Shown: positions 40,656 through 50,596, counted from the first letter of the stretch. The stretch is 64,000 nt of DNA from Chimaeribacter californicus (GCF_002858675.1 NZ_PJZF01000023.1:1-64000), one strand, 5' to 3'. The notes: generated by a model not told the origin, from the sequence alone. A program made the numbers and translations.

Positions 40656-41522
40656 ATGAAAGGCATCGTTTTAGCGGGCGGCTCCGGCACCCGCCTTTAC
40701 CCGATTACGCGCGGCATCTCGAAGCAACTGCTTCCTATTTATGACAAGCCGATGATCTACTACCCGATCTCTGTGCTGATGCTGGCCGGTATCCGGGAAA
40801 TTTTGATTATCAGCACCCCGGATGACCTGCCGGCATTCAAACGCCTGCTGGGTGACGGCTCGCAGTTTGGCCTGTCGCTCTCTTACGCTGAGCAGCCGTC
40901 CCCGGATGGCCTGGCCCAGGCGTTTATCATTGGTGAGGAGTTCATCAACGGTGAGCGCTGCGCCCTGGTGCTGGGTGACAACATCTACTTCGGCCAGAGC
41001 TTCGGCAAGAAGCTGGAATCCGTGGCTGAACGCACCCACGGCGCCACGGTGTTCGGTTATCAGGTGATGGACCCGGAGCGCTTCGGCGTGGTGGAGTTCG
41101 ATGACAACTTCAATGCGCTGTCGATTGAAGAGAAGCCGCTGCAACCGAAATCCCACTGGGCGGTGACCGGGCTCTATTTCTACGACGAGCGCGTGGTGGA
41201 GATGGCCAAGCAGGTCAAGCCGTCGCACCGCGGCGAGCTGGAGATCACCACCCTGAATGAAATGTACCTGCAACAGGGTGAGCTGAAGGTGGAACTGCTG
41301 GGGCGTGGCTTTGCCTGGCTGGACACCGGCACCCATGACAGCCTGGTTGAAGCCTCGCAGTTCATCCACACCATTGAGAAACGTCAGGGCTTCAAGGTCG
41401 CGTGCCTGGAAGAGATTGCGTTCCGCAAAGGCTGGCTGAGTGCTGAGCAGGTGGCGGAACAGGCGCAGATGCTGGCGAAAACCGCTTACGGGAAATACCT
41501 GAAAGATCTGATCGCGGAGTAA
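40656..41522 (+). CDS. rfbA: Glucose-1-phosphate thymidylyltransferase (RfbA/RmlA)
   Basis: Makes dTDP-glucose from dTTP and glucose 1-phosphate, first step to dTDP-rhamnose. The 288-residue protein has the nucleotidyltransferase signature [22 protein letters not shown], the Asp in [30 protein letters not shown] (Lys and Asp of the active site) and [10 protein letters not shown]. Preceded by GGAAGGTGAG as a good ribosome site. A strong terminator follows, shared with the convergent galU. Confidence 0.96.
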   Translation: MKGIVLAGGSGTRLYPITRGISKQLLPIYDKPMIYYPISVLMLAGIREILIISTPDDLPAFKRLLGDGSQFGLSLSYAEQPSPDGLAQAFIIGEEFINGERCALVLGDNIYFGQSFGKKLESVAERTHGATVFGYQVMDPERFGVVEFDDNFNALSIEEKPLQPKSHWAVTGLYFYDERVVEMAKQVKPSHRGELEITTLNEMYLQQGELKVELLGRGFAWLDTGTHDSLVEASQFIHTIEKRQGFKVACLEEIAFRKGWLSAEQVAEQAQMLAKTAYGKYLKDLIAE

Positions 41523-41540
41523 CCCCCCGCCCGGTGAGAC

Positions 41541-41571
41541 AAAAAAGCACAGCGCAGGCTGTGCTTTTTTT
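41541..41571. terminator. bidirectional terminator, rfbA / galU
   Basis: AAAAAAGCACAGC-GCAG-GCTGTGCTTTTTT (41541-41570), a 13-bp perfect stem counting the A/T arms, between two convergent genes. Confidence 0.93.
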
Positions 41572-41592
41572 ATGGCTGCGCGCTATGGCGGC

Positions 41593-42480
41593 TCAGGAAG
41601 CGAGGGTCTGCTTCAGCCAGGCGCTGAACGCCGCGCCCTGGGTCGGGTGGCGCATACCGTACTCAACAAAGGCTTTCAGGTAGCCGAACTTGTCGCCGCA
41701 GTCGTGGGAACGGCCGACAATCGCATAGGCTTCAACCGGGTGTTCGGCCATCAGCATGGCGATGGCATCAGTGAGCTGGATCTCATTGCCCGCGCCGTAC
41801 GGCGTCACCTGCAACAGCGGCCAGATTTCCTTCGACAGCACATACCGGCCCACTACCGCCAGGTTAGACGGCGCTTTGTCGGCATCCGGCTTCTCAATAA
41901 TCGCATGCATCGGCGTGGAGGCACCGGCCGCCAGCGCTTTGCCGGCACAGTCCACGATGCCGTATTTGGAGACGTCCTGCTGCGGCACCGGCTCGACCAT
42001 GATCTGGCTGGTCTGCTGCTCTTCAAAACGCGCCAGCATCGCGGCCAGGTTGTCCTTCTTCAGGTCGCAGGAGACATCATCCATCAGCACGTCCGGCAGC
42101 AGCACGGCGAACGGCGCATCGCCAATCAGCGGGCGGGCGCAGAGAATCGCATGGCCCAGCCCTTTGGAGTGCCCCTGGCGCACGTTCATCACCGTGACGC
42201 CTTTCGGGCAGATCGACTGCACTTCGTCCAGCAACTGGCGCTTGACGCGCGTCTCCAGCATGCTTTCGAGTTCAAACGAGGTGTCGAAGTGGTTCTCAAT
42301 GGCATTTTTGGAGGAGTGCGTTACCAGGATAATCTCTTTGATGCCGGCGGCCGCGCACTCATTGACGATGTACTGGATCAGGGGTTTATCCACAATCGGC
42401 AGCATCTCTTTCGGGATCGCCTTGGTGGCGGGCAGCATACGGGTGCCCAGGCCGGCAACCGGGATAACAGCTTTCATCAT
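41593..42480 (-). CDS. galU: UTP-glucose-1-phosphate uridylyltransferase, copy 1
   Basis: Makes UDP-glucose, precursor of UDP-galactose and EPS. The 295-residue protein has the intact signature [42 protein letters not shown] and [20 protein letters not shown] (catalytic Lys). It is GalU-like, not GalF-like, by keeping Thr-Arg in GTRM and [12 protein letters not shown]. It stands alone after the galE terminator, so it is probably a separate unit. It differs at many positions from the copy at 50597-51487, so the duplication is not recent. Confidence 0.93.
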   Translation of the reverse strand: MMKAVIPVAGLGTRMLPATKAIPKEMLPIVDKPLIQYIVNECAAAGIKEIILVTHSSKNAIENHFDTSFELESMLETRVKRQLLDEVQSICPKGVTVMNVRQGHSKGLGHAILCARPLIGDAPFAVLLPDVLMDDVSCDLKKDNLAAMLARFEEQQTSQIMVEPVPQQDVSKYGIVDCAGKALAAGASTPMHAIIEKPDADKAPSNLAVVGRYVLSKEIWPLLQVTPYGAGNEIQLTDAIAMLMAEHPVEAYAIVGRSHDCGDKFGYLKAFVEYGMRHPTQGAAFSAWLKQTLAS

Positions 42481-42701
42481 GATGTCACTTACCTCTTCGC
42501 GGGTAACCAGGGGCAGCGGAAGCCCCGCCCGCGCTGCCCTCGCCGGGCTGCGTTGCGTGTACGTCCGCTGACATAACAGTGCGAATAATCCGAATTCGCG
42601 CCGCCGCAGTATACACGCTGCCGCCCGCCTGACCAGATCCCGCAGCGAATTATGCCCCGCTAACCCCCTGCCCTGCCTGCAAAAACCCAGGCACCGCGAT
42701 C
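42481..42701. other. intergenic region upstream of galU copy 1
   Basis: 220 bases between galU and the galE terminator. It should hold the galU promoter; no hexamer pair stands out. No open frame of note. Confidence 0.3.
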
Positions 42702-42726
42702 AAAAAAGGCACCCGCAGGTGCCTTT
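42702..42726 (-). terminator. terminator after galE
   Basis: On the minus strand AAAGGCACC-TGCG-GGTGCCTTT followed by further T (plus-strand coordinates 42705-42726 for the stem). It ends the galE transcript 18 bases beyond the stop. Confidence 0.9.
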
Positions 42727-42743
42727 CGTCAACAGCCGGGCAG

Positions 42744-43760
42744 TTACGCCTTGTAGCCGTTCGGGTTCTTGCTCTGCCAGTTCCAGGTGTCGCGCATCAT
42801 GGTGTCGAGGTCACGCGTCACTTCCCAGTCCAGCTCCTGCTTGGCCAGGCAGGCATCGGCCCAGAACGCCGGCAGGTCGCCGTCACGGCGTGGCTTGATG
42901 CTGTACGGCACTTTGCGGCCGGAGGCCTTCTCAAACGCCTGCACCATCTCCAGCACCGAGTAACCGACACCGGCCCCCAGGTTGTAGGCTTTGTAACCCT
43001 GCAGGTTAGGCAGGTGATCCATCGCCTTCAGGTGGCCCTCCGCCAGGTCCATCACGTGGATGTAGTCACGCACGCCGGTGCCGTCTTTGGTCTCGTAGTC
43101 ACCGCCGAAAATCCCCAGCGACTCGAGTTTGCCGATCGCCACCTGGGCGATGTAAGGCAGCAGGTTGTTCGGGATGCCGTTCGGGTCTTCGCCAATCAGG
43201 CCGGACTCATGGGCGCCAACCGGGTTGAAGTAACGCAGGGCAATCGCCTTGAACTTCTCATCCGCTTTGGCGTAATCCTTCAGGATCTGCTCCACCATCA
43301 GTTTGGAGGTGCCGTAAGGGCTGGTGGTGCCGCCGATCGGGGTGGTCTCCACATACGGCACCGGCGCATCGGTGCCGTAGACGGTGGCGGAGGAGCTGAA
43401 AATAAAGTTGTAGACGCCGGCGCGGCGCATCTCTTCCAGCAGCACCACGGTGCCGCTGACGTTATTCTCGTAATACTCCAGCGGCTTGCGGGTGGATTCC
43501 CCCACCGCTTTCAGGCCGGCAAAGTGGATCACCGCCTCGATCTGGTGCTCAGCAAAAATGGTTTGCAGGCAGGCGCGGTCAAGGATGTCGCCCTGGTAGA
43601 AGGCCGGGGCCTTGCCGGCCAGTTGCTCGACCCGGTGCAGGGATTCCGCAGAGGCGTTGGAGAGGTTATCCAGCACCACCACGTCATCACCGCGTGACAA
43701 CAGGCTGAGCACCGTATGGGAACCGATAAAACCGGCACCGCCGGTAACGAGAATAGACAT
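42744..43760 (-). CDS. galE: UDP-glucose 4-epimerase
   Basis: Interconverts UDP-glucose and UDP-galactose, supplying Gal for the WbaP-initiated repeat unit. The 338-residue SDR shows [37 protein letters not shown] and the Tyr-x3-Lys pair in [12 protein letters not shown], plus [12 protein letters not shown]. An upstream in-frame ATG (43781) would add seven residues, but CAGGAG lies five bases before the ATG at 43760. It is the usual full length (338 in E. coli). A hairpin separates it from the EPS genes upstream. Confidence 0.96.
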   Translation of the reverse strand: MSILVTGGAGFIGSHTVLSLLSRGDDVVVLDNLSNASAESLHRVEQLAGKAPAFYQGDILDRACLQTIFAEHQIEAVIHFAGLKAVGESTRKPLEYYENNVSGTVVLLEEMRRAGVYNFIFSSSATVYGTDAPVPYVETTPIGGTTSPYGTSKLMVEQILKDYAKADEKFKAIALRYFNPVGAHESGLIGEDPNGIPNNLLPYIAQVAIGKLESLGIFGGDYETKDGTGVRDYIHVMDLAEGHLKAMDHLPNLQGYKAYNLGAGVGYSVLEMVQAFEKASGRKVPYSIKPRRDGDLPAFWADACLAKQELDWEVTRDLDTMMRDTWNWQSKNPNGYKA

Positions 43761-43862
43761 AGTCACTCCTGATTGGCACATCGGCCAGACTGACAGAAAG
43801 ATAGATGGGTAACGTGTTGCAATTTCACTCTTTTTTCATCATACCCCACGTCCCCCCAGACT

Positions 43863-43892
43863 GACAGCCCCCGGCGTGCGGCCGGGGCTGTC
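43863..43892 (-). terminator. hairpin at the end of the main EPS operon
   Basis: GACAGCCCC with CCGGGGCTGTC (one bulge), an 11-bp GC-rich stem 17 bases beyond the last EPS glycosyltransferase. No clear U-tract, so termination may be partial with read-through to galE. Confidence 0.5.
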
Positions 43893-43908
43893 GCGTGACA
43901 CCGGGCGC

Positions 43909-44907
43909 TCAGCTGCCGAACAGCTGTTTTGCGCGGCGCTGGGCAAAGTTATAGACGCGGAAAGCGAACAGGCTGCGGCCGGCCAGCTTGACCTGCGGGG
44001 TGCTGTTGCGCTCCAGCAGGTCATTGAAACGGCGGCTGCTCTCGTCCGACAGCACCACCCCATCCTCTTTCAGGATGCGGTAGATGGCGATGATGTTATT
44101 CAGGATGCGGGTTGAGAGGTTCTTGATCACCGTGCTGTCCTGCGCCTGAGATTTCAGCGCTTCCAGGCTGCGGATGCTCTCGATATAGCCAACCACGTTC
44201 CGCTCACTGCGGTTGGTCTGCATGATCGAACCCATGCGCACCCGGCGGCGGAACAGCACTTCGGTGGAGGAGACCACCTGCTGCGCCACAAAGAACAGGC
44301 GCGGCGTGAACTCCTCATCCTCGTGGATGATCGGCATAAACCAGAGGTTATTGTCGACAATCAGCGCGCGGCGGAACACATACAGCCAGGCATTCGGGTA
44401 AAACGCACTGCGCTCTGACAGGATATTAAACGCGCTGACGCCGCTCTCATAAGGCTGGTCGAGCTGACGATCATACTGCGGCAACAGTTTGGCGGCCTCC
44501 GGGTCTTCCGGCACCACATCCCAGAACGACGCCGCCGAGAAGCAGTAGATGTCCAGCGCCGGGTGCTCCGCCAGGTGGCGGTAAAAGCTCTCCACCAGCG
44601 TCGGCACTGCCACGTCATCCGAGTCGAAATAGTAGATATAGTCGCCGGTGGCGTGGCGGTTACCTTCATTGCGGGCCTCGCCGAGGCCCCGGTTCTCCGT
44701 ATGTACAATACGCACAAAAGGAATATGCCCGTATAACTGCTCCAGCATATCGCCGGAGCCGTCCGTGGAGCCGTCATCAACGATCACCACCTCAGACGGC
44801 GTCACCGTCTGGTTCAGGATCGAATCGACCGCGGTCTCCAGGTAATTTTTGACGTTGTATACCGGGATAATGACGGAAAGTGTCGCAGATGATTTGTCTG
44901 TGCTCAT
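43909..44907 (-). CDS. GT2 glycosyltransferase of the EPS cluster
   Basis: 332-residue GT-A enzyme: LSVIIPVYNVKNYLETAVDSIL, IVDDGSTDGSGDML, HTENRGLGEARNEG, YIYYFDSDDVAV (DSDD metal site), and IIHEDEEFTPRLF as the late acidic catalytic region. Similar in size and motifs to AmsB/AmsE-type and other EPS galactosyl-/glucosyltransferases. It overlaps the pyruvyltransferase by four bases and is the last gene before the hairpin at 43863-43892. Sugar and linkage are not deducible. Confidence 0.85.
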   Translation of the reverse strand: MSTDKSSATLSVIIPVYNVKNYLETAVDSILNQTVTPSEVVIVDDGSTDGSGDMLEQLYGHIPFVRIVHTENRGLGEARNEGNRHATGDYIYYFDSDDVAVPTLVESFYRHLAEHPALDIYCFSAASFWDVVPEDPEAAKLLPQYDRQLDQPYESGVSAFNILSERSAFYPNAWLYVFRRALIVDNNLWFMPIIHEDEEFTPRLFFVAQQVVSSTEVLFRRRVRMGSIMQTNRSERNVVGYIESIRSLEALKSQAQDSTVIKNLSTRILNNIIAIYRILKEDGVVLSDESSRRFNDLLERNSTPQVKLAGRSLFAFRVYNFAQRRAKQLFGS

Positions 44908-45860
44908 AGTTTCACTAACTCACAGCCGGGAACCGACTTGGTCCAGGATTCATAGTAACCGGAGTTCTTGCCATAAGAGTTATCCAGCAGCCGGGTGTCC
45001 ATCTTCAGCAGGCAGCACAGGATATGGCCGTGCATACGCGAGGTGGTCACTGACTGATATGACATGAACAGCTCATTGACCCGCGCCACCAGCTTGTCAG
45101 TATAGCGATACCACATGCGGGTGGTGGGGAACAGGTTGCCCGGGATCTTGCGGTTCAGGCGTTCAAAGCGGTGCATCATCACCATGAACTCGCGATCGCG
45201 GTCGGTACAGATATCGTGCCAGTCAACACAGTGCGCCGGGTCCGGCGTTTCGCCGAGGCTGCTCAGGTTGGTTTCTTCGATGTCACGGCGGATCATCCAC
45301 ATCCGGTCGTGTTTGATGTTCTCTTTACGCTGCTGCGGGAAAATGTTCCACAGGGATTGGGCCATATCCGGGCAGAGCACCACGTTGTCGCAGAAATGGG
45401 TCTCGAGGATCTGCTTGCTGGTGGTGTCGCGGCAGAAGATGGTCAGGTTCGGGTGCTGTTTAAAGATGCGGCCGGAAGCCTCCAGGTTCGCCTGCTCTTT
45501 GAAGTGAACGGTCTGCGGCAGAATGATCACCCGGTTGTTTTTGAACTTGGTGACCACCGCCTCACGCAGGCGCTGGTGCGCCGGGTAGAGGTCGCCGAAG
45601 TTGCCGCCACCGTGCAGCACGATGGTGACATCCTGCGGAATGCTCCGGGTTTTTTCCACATACTGCATACTGGTCTGGTCCGAGCGGCGAACCAGCACAT
45701 CATAGTTGTTCTCTTTAAAAAATTGTTCTGCCCCTTTCAAAATCAGCAAGTCGCCCACGTTAAGATGCAGCGGATAGTCCAGGTAAATAATTTTACTGCC
45801 GCGCGGTACTACTTTTTCGATAACAGACAAGTCATTTTTCAAAGTTTGCATATGATTCAT
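44904..45860 (-). CDS. polysaccharide pyruvyltransferase (WcaK/AmsJ-like)
   Basis: Adds a pyruvate ketal from PEP to a sugar of the repeat unit, giving the polymer negative charge. The 318-residue GT-B-like protein has NVGDLLILKGAEQFF, VLHGGGNFGDLYP, IILPQTVHF and SRMHGHILCCLL, all typical of the polysaccharide pyruvyl transferase family; AmsJ (amylovoran) and WcaK (colanic acid) are relatives by context. An in-frame ATG at 45869 overlaps the wzx stop; the ATG at 45860 is preferred for ribosome-site spacing. A four-base overlap links it to the following GT2 gene. Confidence 0.88.
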   Translation of the reverse strand: MNHMQTLKNDLSVIEKVVPRGSKIIYLDYPLHLNVGDLLILKGAEQFFKENNYDVLVRRSDQTSMQYVEKTRSIPQDVTIVLHGGGNFGDLYPAHQRLREAVVTKFKNNRVIILPQTVHFKEQANLEASGRIFKQHPNLTIFCRDTTSKQILETHFCDNVVLCPDMAQSLWNIFPQQRKENIKHDRMWMIRRDIEETNLSSLGETPDPAHCVDWHDICTDRDREFMVMMHRFERLNRKIPGNLFPTTRMWYRYTDKLVARVNELFMSYQSVTTSRMHGHILCCLLKMDTRLLDNSYGKNSGYYESWTKSVPGCELVKL

Positions 45861-45862
45861 GG

Positions 45863-47344
45863 TTAGCATTCCGCCCTAAATAATTTCCGTAATTTCTCGT
45901 TTTTAATTAATTGCGCTTTCACTTCCAACACCAGAGGTGCCTGGCTGAACAACAACACCAGGGCAAACGCAGCGACACCCAGCACTATCTGAATAAACAA
46001 CACCGATCCCACTGACAGGTGGGACTGTAACGCAAACCCTGCCGCCCAACTGACGACAATGGTAGGAATAGTCATCTTGAACGGCAGCCACAGGCTCTCC
46101 ACATACTGGCGATAACTTTTGCCCAGTACCGGCCGGATCAGGATGAAATAGCTGAGGTAGGTGTTCAGGATCTGCACCAGCAGGAAACCGAGTGCCACAC
46201 CCACCGCGCCGCCCATTTTCGCGCCGATAATCATCGCCGGGATAAACAGGAAGACTTTGAACACATTAAATTTGAAACTGATGTCCACGCGCGCCTTCGC
46301 CATCAGCAGCGAGCCGATGGGGTTACCCACGGAGCGCAGCAGGCCGACGATGCAGAGGATCTGCAGAATCGGGGTGATGAAGGCCCACTTCTGGCCGAAC
46401 ACAAACAGCACAAAGTTGTTGGAGACCACCATCAGCCCCAGCAGCGCCGGGAAGTTAATCACCCCGACCAGCGAGATCAGCTTGTAGAAGTTGTCACGCA
46501 GCTTGGTGATGTCATCCTGGATTTTGGAGAACGCCGGGAACAGCACACGGGTCACGATCGGGTTCAGGCGCGTCGGCGGCATCACCGCGACGTTGTACGC
46601 CAGGTTATAGCCCCCGGTCACCACCGGGCCCAGCGTGCGCGCCAGGATGGCGGTCGAGACGTTGGTGTTGATGAAGTTCACCAGGCTGTCGGCGGTAAGG
46701 TACGCGCCGAATTTGATGTTTTCCTTCACCGCCGGGAATGAGAATTTGAAGCTCGGGCGGTAGATTTTACGGCCGTGGTAGGCAAACAGCGCGGTACGCA
46801 CCGCTGCGTTGACCAGGTAACCGATGATGGCTGCCATGGCAAACGGGTAGACATACGCCACCGCCAGCGTGGTCACGAAACCGACCAGCACACACAGCGA
46901 CTCAATCATGCCGATGGTGGAGAACTCCAGCTCCTTTTGCATCAGCGCGCGGAACTGCTGACCATGCGGGATCACCAGGAACGCCAGCGCCAGCACCTTG
47001 ATCAGCGGCTCCAGCCCCGGCGCATGCAGCAGGTGGGCAATCAGCCCGCTGAATGCAAAGGCCAGCACGCTGACGGTAATGCCGATACACACGTTCAGCC
47101 AGTAAAGCGTGGTGAGCTGGACTTCAGTGATATCTTTTTTCTGGATAATCGAGTTGGAGATACCGAAATCGGACAGGGTGTCAGCCAGCGCGATCACCAC
47201 CATGGCGATGGTCAGCAGCCCGAACTCCCGGCCGTCAATCATGCGCGCCAGAATCGTCATCTGCAGGAAGCTCAGCCCGATCACGATAAAGGTCGACATG
47301 GCGGACCACTTGGCCCCTTTTACTGTTTTCTCGCGTAAGCTCAT
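45863..47344 (-). CDS. wzx: Wzx flippase of the EPS cluster
   Basis: MOP-superfamily transporter that turns the lipid-linked repeat unit to the periplasmic face. 493 residues from the ATG at 47344, the same size as WzxC (the open frame extends to a TTG at 47365). The N-terminus MSLREKTVKGAKWSAMSTF and some 12-14 TM segments match the polysaccharide-flippase PST family (WzxC/AmsL-like). Charged loops such as SDFGISNSIIQKKDI and ALMQKELEFSTIG are family-typical. It ends inside the start region of the pyruvyltransferase gene and follows the depolymerase gene after a 177-base gap. Confidence 0.92.
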   Translation of the reverse strand: MSLREKTVKGAKWSAMSTFIVIGLSFLQMTILARMIDGREFGLLTIAMVVIALADTLSDFGISNSIIQKKDITEVQLTTLYWLNVCIGITVSVLAFAFSGLIAHLLHAPGLEPLIKVLALAFLVIPHGQQFRALMQKELEFSTIGMIESLCVLVGFVTTLAVAYVYPFAMAAIIGYLVNAAVRTALFAYHGRKIYRPSFKFSFPAVKENIKFGAYLTADSLVNFINTNVSTAILARTLGPVVTGGYNLAYNVAVMPPTRLNPIVTRVLFPAFSKIQDDITKLRDNFYKLISLVGVINFPALLGLMVVSNNFVLFVFGQKWAFITPILQILCIVGLLRSVGNPIGSLLMAKARVDISFKFNVFKVFLFIPAMIIGAKMGGAVGVALGFLLVQILNTYLSYFILIRPVLGKSYRQYVESLWLPFKMTIPTIVVSWAAGFALQSHLSVGSVLFIQIVLGVAAFALVLLFSQAPLVLEVKAQLIKNEKLRKLFRAEC

Positions 47345-47444
47345 ATTGTTATGTCCACTTGCCAAAAGGTCATGACGTGCTTTTCCTTAACCGGCTGCCA
47401 GGCGCGTCTCCTGCCTCCCTGGCGCCTTTTATTTTACCTGTCCT

Positions 47445-47468
47445 GCCCGCCTGCCTGCGCAGGCGGGC
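47445..47468 (-). other. intercistronic hairpin, depolymerase-wzx
   Basis: GCCCGCCTG and CAGGCGGGC form a 9-bp stem around a 6-base loop in the gap before wzx. Without a U-tract it is likely an attenuator or stabiliser. Confidence 0.4.
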
Positions 47469-47521
47469 CACGGCGTCTTCGTCGTTACTGCTTATGCCTG
47501 ACGGCGTGTCCCTGCCCCGCC

Positions 47522-49453
47522 TTACTTCTCACCGCGCCAGCCGGTTTTGCCGTCCACGTTGATGTAGCGGAACGGCTGACCGGCCTTAATCTCACCCAGC
47601 ACATCGGTGGTGGTGCCCGCCGGGAACGGCACATGCTGCGGGTGTGCCCAGTTGTTCACCTTCTGCGCCCGCACCCCGCGGGTGATGAATTCCGCGCTGC
47701 CCTGGTAGCCGAAACTGCCGCAGGAGAGATCGTAGAATTCCGTGCTGCTGCCCGAGGCCAGATTAATGGCGTTAATGAATCCACCGTAGAATCTGGCCCG
47801 CGAGCCGTTGGCCCCGGTGAGGTTATCGATACGGCAATCGCGGAATACCGTGACGGAGAACGCCGGTTTCGGCTTGCCCAGCCCCTTCACCGTCTTGATA
47901 TGACAGTTGGAGAAGCTGATGTCGCCCTGATATTCCGCTGTAAAATCAATTAATCCGATATCTACCGAGCTCATGGTCACATTTTTTGCGTTAAAGCGTA
48001 ATTCGAATTCCTCTGAAATTACGCAGTTGGTGAACTGAAGATCGGAGGAAGCGACCACGCGTTTGGCGCGCAGGTCGGAAATCGACAGTTTGGTCACCGG
48101 ATCGGAGAAGTACCACGCGTCGCACGCCACCACATCAAAGGTGGAGAGATGGCCGAAATTGGTGCACAGAATGCTGTTGCGGGCGTTCAGGGTGTTGACC
48201 GCGCCATAGTCGGCATTCAGGTTGACAGAGAGCTGGTGGCTGGTGACCGGCGTGCCGTCCGGCGCGGTTTTGGTGGTCGCGGCGTCCATCACGGCGTGGT
48301 TGATTATCGAGTTGCCGAGCAGGATAAACACGTTGCGGTATTTGACATTTGACTGGAGCTTGGTGCCGTCATCATTGGTCAGGATGTAGGTGCGCTCAGC
48401 GTGGATGTTGTCAATCACATCGCGCAGCACATCAATGTAAAGCGAATAGTGGTAGGCCTGCTCACTCTGGATACTGACGATGTGCGAGGCGTTATGGGTG
48501 TCGCCGTTGCTGCCGAGCTTGATTTGCGGCGTGCTGATGTTGCCGCACAGCTCTGCCGACAACCGCTGGGTGGTGGAATCCCACACCGAATCCTGATAGA
48601 TGCCGATGCCGTTAAAGTTCTCGGCACGCACATGGCCGATGTTCAGCCAGCTGCCTTTCATATAGATGCCGTTCAGCTTGCGGCTGCGGCTGTGGGAGTG
48701 CGCGATCAGGATGCCGTCCAGCGAGACGCTGCCGCAGCGGCCCTGCCCGGCTTTCTGTTTCGGGTCACCGAGCTGGATCGCCCAGTCACCGTGGAAGTTT
48801 TCGGTGTCCACCATGAATTTGCCGGTGCTGTCGCTGACAATTTTCGACAGGTTGGTCAAATCCAGGGTACCGCTGATAAGCCACGGGCCGTTGGTGAAGT
48901 CCGCCACCCCGCCCTGACAGGCGTTGATGTAGCGGCGCATATTGTCGGTGACGTCCACTTTGCCGCCGGGCACGCAGCCGAAATGGCTCGGCAGCAGCTG
49001 GTCGGTGATGCGTTTCCAGCGCTTGCCGCCTTTGGTGACAATCACCCGGCCGCCGTCATCCGGCGAGGAGGTGTCTGCGGCGTCATACCAGAACTCACCG
49101 CCGCCGAGCGCACCGTTGGCGATGTCTGACCAGCCCGGATGGTAGCTGGCCACGTCAATTTTCTGGCCGATAATGGTCGGCTCAATGGTCCGCAGATCGC
49201 GGATGTTGGAACAGCGCCCAATCGATTTCAGGCCGTCACTGGCGCGCATCATGCGGCGCAGATCTTTCCCGGTCATCTCATTGTCAGGCGGCAGCGTGGT
49301 GATAGGGGCGGCAGCGGCGGGCGCGGCCTGGGTTTTTTCGAGCGTGAGCAATGCGACCAGAGGTGTACCCACCAGCACTTTGGTCAGTGCCGACCGGCGG
49401 GAAGTGTTAATCGTATTTTTAGTTTTATCGGTCAAATTTTTAAGCAGTCGCAT
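47522..49453 (-). CDS. wceF: WceF/AmsF-like secreted EPS depolymerase (tailspike-type beta-helix)
   Basis: 643 residues from the ATG with GAGG six bases upstream (a TTG at 49489 is less likely). A leader with twin Arg (NTSRRSALTKVLVGTPLVALL, cleavage near the Ala-rich AAPAAAA) indicates export. Then ASYHPGWSDIANGALGGGEFWYDA, RVIVTKGGKRWKR and FGCVPGGKVDVTDNMRRYI, the head region seen in phage tailspikes and their bacterial relatives, followed by a long repetitive beta-strand region with many short turns, as in a parallel beta-helix. Position between galF and wzx in an EPS operon matches WceF of stewartan and AmsF of amylovoran clusters, which process the polymer. Catalytic residues not assigned. 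Confidence 0.75.
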   Translation of the reverse strand: MRLLKNLTDKTKNTINTSRRSALTKVLVGTPLVALLTLEKTQAAPAAAAPITTLPPDNEMTGKDLRRMMRASDGLKSIGRCSNIRDLRTIEPTIIGQKIDVASYHPGWSDIANGALGGGEFWYDAADTSSPDDGGRVIVTKGGKRWKRITDQLLPSHFGCVPGGKVDVTDNMRRYINACQGGVADFTNGPWLISGTLDLTNLSKIVSDSTGKFMVDTENFHGDWAIQLGDPKQKAGQGRCGSVSLDGILIAHSHSRSRKLNGIYMKGSWLNIGHVRAENFNGIGIYQDSVWDSTTQRLSAELCGNISTPQIKLGSNGDTHNASHIVSIQSEQAYHYSLYIDVLRDVIDNIHAERTYILTNDDGTKLQSNVKYRNVFILLGNSIINHAVMDAATTKTAPDGTPVTSHQLSVNLNADYGAVNTLNARNSILCTNFGHLSTFDVVACDAWYFSDPVTKLSISDLRAKRVVASSDLQFTNCVISEEFELRFNAKNVTMSSVDIGLIDFTAEYQGDISFSNCHIKTVKGLGKPKPAFSVTVFRDCRIDNLTGANGSRARFYGGFINAINLASGSSTEFYDLSCGSFGYQGSAEFITRGVRAQKVNNWAHPQHVPFPAGTTTDVLGEIKAGQPFRYINVDGKTGWRGEK

Positions 49454-49573
49454 CAGAACCTCATAACAAAAGCGGAAAACAGCGCGCAAAAAAACGCAGA
49501 CCGGCCGGCCACAACGGGCAGCCAGACCAGTCTGTGATTCAATAAAGGGAAGCGCATAACGATGGGCCGGGCC

Positions 49574-49600
49574 GCGGCCCCCCCGGATGGGGGGAACCGC
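49574..49600 (-). terminator. hairpin between galF and the depolymerase
   Basis: GCGG-C-CCCCCC-GGAT-GGGGGG-AA-CCGC stem-loop, 48 bases beyond the galF stop. Very stable but without U-tract; likely partial attenuation. Confidence 0.45.
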
Positions 49601-49647
49601 GCCCGGCAGCCTGATCTAACAGGATGGCAGAGTGCGCGGGGAGCGCC

Positions 49648-50553
49648 TCAGGCAGTGGCCTGCTTTTTAAATTCAGCCAGCCACTGTTTGAAATCCTCGC
49701 CCTGCTTGTCGTGACGCAGGCCGTAACTGACGTAAGCCTGCATATAGCCCAGCTTCTCACCACAGTTATAGGCGGTGCCTTTCAGCGCCAGCGCGTTGAC
49801 CGGGCTGTGATCCTTCAGGGCATCAATGGCATCGGTCAGCTGAATGCGGCCCCAGGCACCCGGCTCGGTCTTCTCCAGGAACGGCCAGATGTCCGCCGAG
49901 AGCACGTAGCGCCCTACTGCCGCCAGGTTGGAGTCAAGGCCGGTGGTATCATCCGGCTTCTCTACCATTTTGGTGATACGGCTGGTTTCGCCCGGTTGCA
50001 GCGCGGTATTTTCGCAGCTGATCACCGAATAGTTCGGCAGCTCCTCTGCGCCCAGCGGCTGTACCAGAACCTGGCTTTCACCGGTCTCTTCAAAATGCCG
50101 GACCATTTCCGCCAGGTTGTCACGCTGGTAGCTGGCCTGCGCATCGTCAATCAGCACGTCCGGCAGCACGACCACGAACGGCGAGCCGTCCACCAGCGGT
50201 TTGGCGCACTGCACTGCATGGCCCAGGCCAAGCGGCTGGCCCTGGCGGATATGCATGATGGTGACGCCTTTCGGGCAGATGGACTGCACTTCTTCCAGCA
50301 GCGAGCGCTTCACGCGCGCTTCCAGCATCGCTTCCAGTTCGAATGAGGTGTCGAAATGGTTTTCGACGGCATTCTTGGAGGAATGGGTCACCAGGATGAT
50401 GTCCTTGATGCCGGCAGCCACGCACTCATTGATGATGTGCTGGATAATCGGTTTATCAACTATCGGCAGCATCTCTTTCGGAATCGCTTTGGTTGCGGGC
50501 AGCATACGCATGCCCAGCCCCGCCACCGGAATAACCGCTTTCAACGTCGTCAT
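49648..50553 (-). CDS. galF: GalF-like uridylyltransferase paralogue
   Basis: 301 residues from the ATG with TGAGG upstream. It is GalF-like: the signature is [19 protein letters not shown] with Met in place of the catalytic-loop Thr of GalU (GTRM), and later [18 protein letters not shown]-like [14 protein letters not shown]. GalF in E. coli has little activity alone and is thought to modulate GalU. Arg is retained here (E. coli GalF has His). It directly follows galU copy 2 (43 bases), a tandem pair in the EPS operon. Confidence 0.88.
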   Translation of the reverse strand: MTTLKAVIPVAGLGMRMLPATKAIPKEMLPIVDKPIIQHIINECVAAGIKDIILVTHSSKNAVENHFDTSFELEAMLEARVKRSLLEEVQSICPKGVTIMHIRQGQPLGLGHAVQCAKPLVDGSPFVVVLPDVLIDDAQASYQRDNLAEMVRHFEETGESQVLVQPLGAEELPNYSVISCENTALQPGETSRITKMVEKPDDTTGLDSNLAAVGRYVLSADIWPFLEKTEPGAWGRIQLTDAIDALKDHSPVNALALKGTAYNCGEKLGYMQAYVSYGLRHDKQGEDFKQWLAEFKKQATA

Positions 50554-50596
50554 AAAAGTCCTCACAGCTCAATGCAATTGAAGAGAATCAGTAAAA

